Of a stretch of DNA of 64,000 bases, positions 59,887 through 64,000 are shown one piece after another; the first letter of the stretch is position 1; every line of letters starts with the position of its first letter. The notes under the pieces were generated by a model. That model was not told the origin of the DNA, did not search any database, and was given only the letters and a program-made list of their open reading frames with translations. The translations under genes were made by a program, and so were the position numbers. The stretch lies in the NCBI RefSeq assembly GCF_030818695.1, contig NZ_JAUTAR010000001.1:3032501-3096500 (forward strand). Direction: 5' to 3'. This stretch comes from Chryseobacterium sp. SORGH_AS_0447. Lineage in GTDB: Bacteria > Bacteroidota > Bacteroidia > Flavobacteriales > Weeksellaceae.

Positions 59887-59953
59887 CCGATTTAGCAGAT
59901 TCAGCAGATTTTTATTATCATCAGATCTGCGTAATCACCGCAATCTGCGTGAG
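59887..59953. repeat. Family-F repeat, copy 2
   Basis: GCAGATTCAGCAGATTTTT is followed by atctgcgtaatcaccgcaatctgcgtga, closely matching 35464-35527. It lies between GH97 and GH43 in the same operon. Confidence 0.6.
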
Positions 59954-60010
59954 ACCAGATTTTTTATTGATTCAGACCTATTCTTAATTATTTACATTAA
60001 TTTGCTGCAT

Positions 60011-61969
60011 TTACAAGGGTGAAATTACGGCAGCAAAACCGCCTCTCCTCAGTTCTTTCACGGTAACGGAATCTGCACTTCCGATGACCAGATCATCGGT
60101 CACCAGCTGCTTGTCGTGCTTTCCGTCTTTTATTATCCTTAGCTTGTACTTTTTATTCTTTTCTAAAAAATCAAATGTAATCAGGACATTTTTCTCGACA
60201 TTTTCGCCGTTGATTCCGCCGATGTACCAATCCGTATTTTTTCTCCGGGCCATCACGACTTCTTTTCCGGGAAATCCCTGCAATAGTTTCGTTTCATCCC
60301 AGGCGGTCGGAACTTCTTTTAAAAATTGCTTCGGCGCATCCGGCAAGTCGGAGTAGCCTTCCGGCCGGTCCGCAAAGTGCTGCAGTGCAGATTCAAACAG
60401 AACGCTTAACGCCAGCTCATGGCCGTAGGAAGTAAGGTGCGGAAACTGTGAATTGGTAAAGGTGACCGGCGTGTAATCCATGGAGCCGACTACATTTCTG
60501 GTAAAAGGCAAAATGGTATTGTGAACCGGCGCGGTGGCGGTAAATTCAGGTCCGTTGTTGTACCATTCGGCACCACGGACGGCTTCGTAGGTCATGAGAT
60601 TCGGGTAGGTTCTGGCCCAGCCTCTCGGAACCAGGCATCCGTGGAAATAGACCATCATTTCAAACTTCGCCGCATCTTCCAGAATATCCAGATAATACTG
60701 AATCATTTCCTGTTTTTCACTTTCGAAAAAATCAACTTTTACCCCGGCAACGCCCAGCTTTTTAAGTTTGGAAAATTCTTCTATCCTATTTTCATGATTG
60801 AGCATCCGGTCTTTCGGAGTGGACGCAACCCAAGTATGGTCGCCGCCGGAATTGTACCACATCAACGGTTTGACGCCTCTAGAATGAATATATTGTAACG
60901 CATCTTCCAGATTTCCGCCGTTGCCCATCGAATCCCATTCCCAGTCCAACAAAGTGTACGGCCAGTCCATGGCAACAGCCAGATCGGCAAATTCGCAGAC
61001 CGTTTTGAAGTCTCTGGTCCCGTGGTTATCCGACCAGTAGTTCCAGGAAACCGCTCCCGGTTTTATCCAGTCTGTATTTTTGATGACAGAAGGCGGTGCC
61101 ACGTCATCAACCAATGTGGAAGCGACCATATCATTGAGACTCCCGATAATGATCACTCGCCAGGGCGATTTCCAGGGAAAGGTAATTTTGGGTAATGATT
61201 CTCCTTTTCCGCGGCCGTCTTTCGGATCCAGAAAGGTTATTTTATATGTATTTTTATCAGCTCTGTTGCTCAGTTTAGAACCACAGTAATTTCCATCAAC
61301 AGCCGATTCGTGCAATAAAAACCAGCAGTTCTTCTCTTTGGCCTGGAACAGAGCCGGATACCCCCATTCTTCCTGCTGCGTTTTATCGCCGGCCATCGCA
61401 GAATACAGGCCCTCATTGGCGGGATTCCATTTTTCGGTCCAGCGTGCGGTATCGTTGCCAACGGTGTAGGAAGTCAATTCCTCCAGCACGGTATAATTTC
61501 CTTTTTCGGAAAGCGAATACCTAAAAGCAATGCCGTCATTGTAAGCACGAAGAATAAGATTTAGCTTTTTCTTTTCTTTATTTTCAAAAGTAAACACCAC
61601 TTCATTTCCTTCATTGTGCCTCTGAGAAGATTTCCCGTGAGGCATCGAATAATTTTCCTTTATTAAAAGCGGTTTCGACGTTTTTAATAATTTCATTTCA
61701 CCAAAAGAATTGCCTTCCCAAAGAATCAATCCCAAATCAATTTTTGAAATAGCTTCTGTAATTTTTCCATTATTATTAAACTTCACATTCAAAAACCAAT
61801 TTCCATTTCCGGTATTATTTGAATTGAAAACATTGACGATAATTTTATCATTCGGAGATTTTACCACCCAATTATTCGCTGAAAACCAACTGGAAAAACC
61901 CAGCAAAAGCATCATCAGAATTGCTTTTGAGAAAATGTTTTTTTCGATATGAGCTTTAATGCAATCCAT
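60011..61969 (-). CDS. GH97 retaining-type alpha-galactosidase/glycosidase
   Basis: A 652-residue exported hydrolase. The N-terminus has an unusually long n-region before the hydrophobic core (KAILMMLLLGFSSWFS). The nucleophile Asp413 lies in GVKVDFFESE, so this is a retaining GH97, like 54416 and unlike 2085. GSMDYTP and PRGWARTYPNL are family motifs. It lies 25 bp downstream of the GH27 alpha-galactosidase, which suggests joint action on galactose side chains. Alpha-glucosidase activity is unlikely with this nucleophile. Confidence 0.88.
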   Translation of the reverse strand: MDCIKAHIEKNIFSKAILMMLLLGFSSWFSANNWVVKSPNDKIIVNVFNSNNTGNGNWFLNVKFNNNGKITEAISKIDLGLILWEGNSFGEMKLLKTSKPLLIKENYSMPHGKSSQRHNEGNEVVFTFENKEKKKLNLILRAYNDGIAFRYSLSEKGNYTVLEELTSYTVGNDTARWTEKWNPANEGLYSAMAGDKTQQEEWGYPALFQAKEKNCWFLLHESAVDGNYCGSKLSNRADKNTYKITFLDPKDGRGKGESLPKITFPWKSPWRVIIIGSLNDMVASTLVDDVAPPSVIKNTDWIKPGAVSWNYWSDNHGTRDFKTVCEFADLAVAMDWPYTLLDWEWDSMGNGGNLEDALQYIHSRGVKPLMWYNSGGDHTWVASTPKDRMLNHENRIEEFSKLKKLGVAGVKVDFFESEKQEMIQYYLDILEDAAKFEMMVYFHGCLVPRGWARTYPNLMTYEAVRGAEWYNNGPEFTATAPVHNTILPFTRNVVGSMDYTPVTFTNSQFPHLTSYGHELALSVLFESALQHFADRPEGYSDLPDAPKQFLKEVPTAWDETKLLQGFPGKEVVMARRKNTDWYIGGINGENVEKNVLITFDFLEKNKKYKLRIIKDGKHDKQLVTDDLVIGSADSVTVKELRRGGFAAVISPL

Positions 61970-61994
61970 TTTTTGATTTGGAATTTTAACTGAA

Positions 61995-64000
61995 TTATTT
62001 TGAAATGAATTTGTAATAAGAAACGCCGTGCGCCGGAATATCTAAAGCCAGATTTTCCTTATCCACATTGATTTTCGAAATATCTTTCTGTCTCCAAATA
62101 TCTCTCACCACCTGATTTCCTGAAATTCCCAATTTTTTAAAATCTTTGTAAGACATTTTCACTTTTTCCCTTCCGAAATTGGCAAAAGCCACCGCTTTTC
62201 CGCCGTCTTCAAGGTCTTTAACATAGATTTTCAGTTCGCCAACGGTGTCCAGGCACACACCCTGTTTTCCCAAAGCGTCCTGATTGACGGCAATTACCTC
62301 ATCGTTGGTTAAAAGATTTAAAGTAAAATCATCCAGCTTTTCAAGGTCACAGCCGATCAGCAACGGTGCGGAGAAAATGCTCCAAAGGCTGATGTGGAGA
62401 TACTGCTCATCGGGTTTCAGCTTGCTCTGGTGCGGATTTCCCCAGCCGACCACTCCTACGACCAGCATATCCGGATCATTCCGGTTGCCGGGTTTTGCGT
62501 ACGGAGCGGCTTTGTCCTGCGCAAGCGCAATACTTTTCACGCTGGCCCAGGTATCGGTAATATCGTTGGTGGTACGCCAGGACTGGGCATGGGTTTCATC
62601 GCCCCATTTCCAGACATCGCCCATCCCGTACTGGCAGAGGTTGTAGACAATATCCCTCGGCTGTCCGTAGAGCAGGTCGCCCATCAGTTTAAATGGTTTT
62701 ACCCCTTTATCCAGATCGCCGCCGCCGTTGAATGCCAGTGAAGGAACTTTGCTTGGGTCGTTATCCGGCAGACCGTCGATCACGCCGCCGTAGCTGCACC
62801 AGTCGTATTTCAGGTAATCGACGCCCCATCTGGCGTAGCTTTCGGCATCCTGTTTTTCGTATCCGTAGCTTCCGGCACATCCGCCGCAGGTCCAGGGTCC
62901 CGGAGAGGAATAGATCCCCATTTTCAATCCGTTGGCATGAATGTAATCGCCCAGGTTTTTCATATCCGGAAATTTGGAGTTGGTTAAAATATAACCGTCC
63001 TTATCCCGGAACTGCCCTTTGAAAGACGGGTCTTTCCCGTCGCGGTTGTATTGCCAGGAATCATCGACATTGATGTAATTCCAGCCGTGGTTAACCAGCC
63101 CGGTTCTCACTAACGCATCCGCTGCCCTTTTTACTTTGTCGGCAGATACTTCGTGCCCGAAACAGTTCCAGCTGTTCCAGCCCATGGTCGGTGTTAAAGC
63201 TATTTTGTCACCGCTTACTATTCTTAATTTTTTTGAAACTGAGCCTTTAGCATTTTTAGCTGATAAAAGGACTTCGTAGGTTCCTTTCGTATCTATTTTT
63301 CCGGTAATGATTCCGGTTTGAGAATCTATTGTTAAACCTTTAGGAAGGTTTTTCGCTGCAAAAGCCATCGGACGTTCTCCTGTTGCCGGAATCCTGAACA
63401 AAAAGGGTGAACCAGGGCGGACGCCGTAGATCGCTGCGGAATTGATCTTCGGTACAGCCGAAGGTTTAGGGGTTAAAATATAGGGTTTCGAGGCAATCGG
63501 GTTGAAGGTTTCCAACGTAGAAACGCCGGTGGTTTCAAACCGGGCATCCACCCAGTCGGCGTGGTCGTAATACGGGCCATTTCCGCCGTCTGCAACGACC
63601 AGTTCCAGCTGTTTGATTCCTTTTAACGATACCGAAACGGGTTTGGCTTTGTCGCCCAGATGCATAATGCCGCTTGACCAGAGTTTTTTGTTGTCGCCGT
63701 AAATTTCAAATTCCACTGCGGGCTCGTGGCCTTTCATTTCATCATCGATCCCGACCCATGCTGAAAATTTTGTGACTTTTCCGTTTAATCTAATCAGCAA
63801 AGAACTTTCGGCGTGGGTTCCGAAACCCCGGTCAAACATTTTGCCGGCAATCGTCAGTTTTTTACCGTCCACAGACGTATTGATTCCGGGTTTCCCGTTT
63901 CCCTGCGTGGCAACGCTCAGGTCCAATTGGTCTAACCAGATGGTTGTTTGTGCATTTAAACAGCATCCGGCAATGAGAAAGCTGAGAACAAAAAGTTTAA
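61995..64000 (-). CDS. GH27 alpha-galactosidase with NPCBM (5' end outside window)
   Basis: The frame runs off the right edge. The last in-window codons encode the core of a signal peptide (KLFVLSFLIAGCCLNAQ), so the start is only a codon or two beyond. An NPCBM carbohydrate-binding domain comes first (about 130 residues, GFGTHAESSL), then an Ig-like linker domain (about 150-240), then the GH27 barrel starting TPTMGWNSWNCFG. The nucleophile Asp is in YLKYDWCSYGG and the acid/base Asp in RNDPDMLVVG. It is an exported alpha-galactosidase, or possibly a beta-L-arabinopyranosidase, and the first visible gene of the operon running to GH115. Confidence 0.94.
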   Translation of the reverse strand, partial: KLFVLSFLIAGCCLNAQTTIWLDQLDLSVATQGNGKPGINTSVDGKKLTIAGKMFDRGFGTHAESSLLIRLNGKVTKFSAWVGIDDEMKGHEPAVEFEIYGDNKKLWSSGIMHLGDKAKPVSVSLKGIKQLELVVADGGNGPYYDHADWVDARFETTGVSTLETFNPIASKPYILTPKPSAVPKINSAAIYGVRPGSPFLFRIPATGERPMAFAAKNLPKGLTIDSQTGIITGKIDTKGTYEVLLSAKNAKGSVSKKLRIVSGDKIALTPTMGWNSWNCFGHEVSADKVKRAADALVRTGLVNHGWNYINVDDSWQYNRDGKDPSFKGQFRDKDGYILTNSKFPDMKNLGDYIHANGLKMGIYSSPGPWTCGGCAGSYGYEKQDAESYARWGVDYLKYDWCSYGGVIDGLPDNDPSKVPSLAFNGGGDLDKGVKPFKLMGDLLYGQPRDIVYNLCQYGMGDVWKWGDETHAQSWRTTNDITDTWASVKSIALAQDKAAPYAKPGNRNDPDMLVVGVVGWGNPHQSKLKPDEQYLHISLWSIFSAPLLIGCDLEKLDDFTLNLLTNDEVIAVNQDALGKQGVCLDTVGELKIYVKDLEDGGKAVAFANFGREKVKMSYKDFKKLGISGNQVVRDIWRQKDISKINVDKENLALDIPAHGVSYYKFISK

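Overview
The window looks like chromosomal DNA of a Chryseobacterium-type flavobacterium (Bacteroidetes). The evidence is TAnnTTTG -7 promoter boxes, few Shine-Dalgarno sites, a type IX secretion (T9SS) sorting domain on the GH30 protein, a Nudix-family AraR-type regulator, and many small palindromic intergenic repeats. No rRNA, tRNA, CRISPR array or SusC/SusD pair was seen.

Layout. 1-6983: start of a probable aldehyde dehydrogenase, a Tat-exported SDR, a small membrane protein, a SusB-type GH97, an orphan PAS histidine kinase and a VOC protein. 7048-11991 (minus): tal - split transketolase - galK - galT. 12195-22538 (minus): a xylan operon, GH127 - acetylesterase - GPH transporter - GH10 - GH43 - GH67. 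23065: the divergent Nudix regulator. 24170-27817: a hypothetical exported protein, then an exonuclease plus CBS/DUF294 pair. 28355-35393 (minus): araB - araD - araA - lipoprotein epimerase - Na+/sugar symporter. 35654-40341 (minus): GH3 then GH51. 41109: S41 peptidase. 43000-45723: GH30 with T9SS tail. 46605-49571: AraC regulator, VOC protein, ParD-like fragment and an IS4 element. 49711-64000 (minus): GH27 - GH97 - GH43 - GH43 - GH97 - acetylesterase - GH115.

How it works together. Secreted enzymes deacetylate, deglucuronidate, strip arabinose and galactose from, and cut glucurono-arabinoxylan and arabinogalactan-like side chains. GPH and SSS carriers import the products. AraA/B/D and the transaldolase/transketolase genes carry pentose into central metabolism, and GalK/GalT handle galactose.

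The main discovery is a 19-bp palindrome, AARTGT-N7-ACAYTT. It occurs at six promoters: tal, GH127, the Nudix gene itself, araB, GH3 and GH30. Three of these (araB, GH3, GH30) share the same geometry, with an identical TATATTTG box 15-16 bp away. It is the best candidate operator of the Nudix regulator. It would join arabinose catabolism, xylan and arabinan hydrolases, the non-oxidative pentose phosphate branch and the Leloir pathway in one local regulon. Other notable points are a one-base frameshift in the GH127 signal peptide, an araB stop codon lying inside a palindromic repeat, and several intergenic repeat families.
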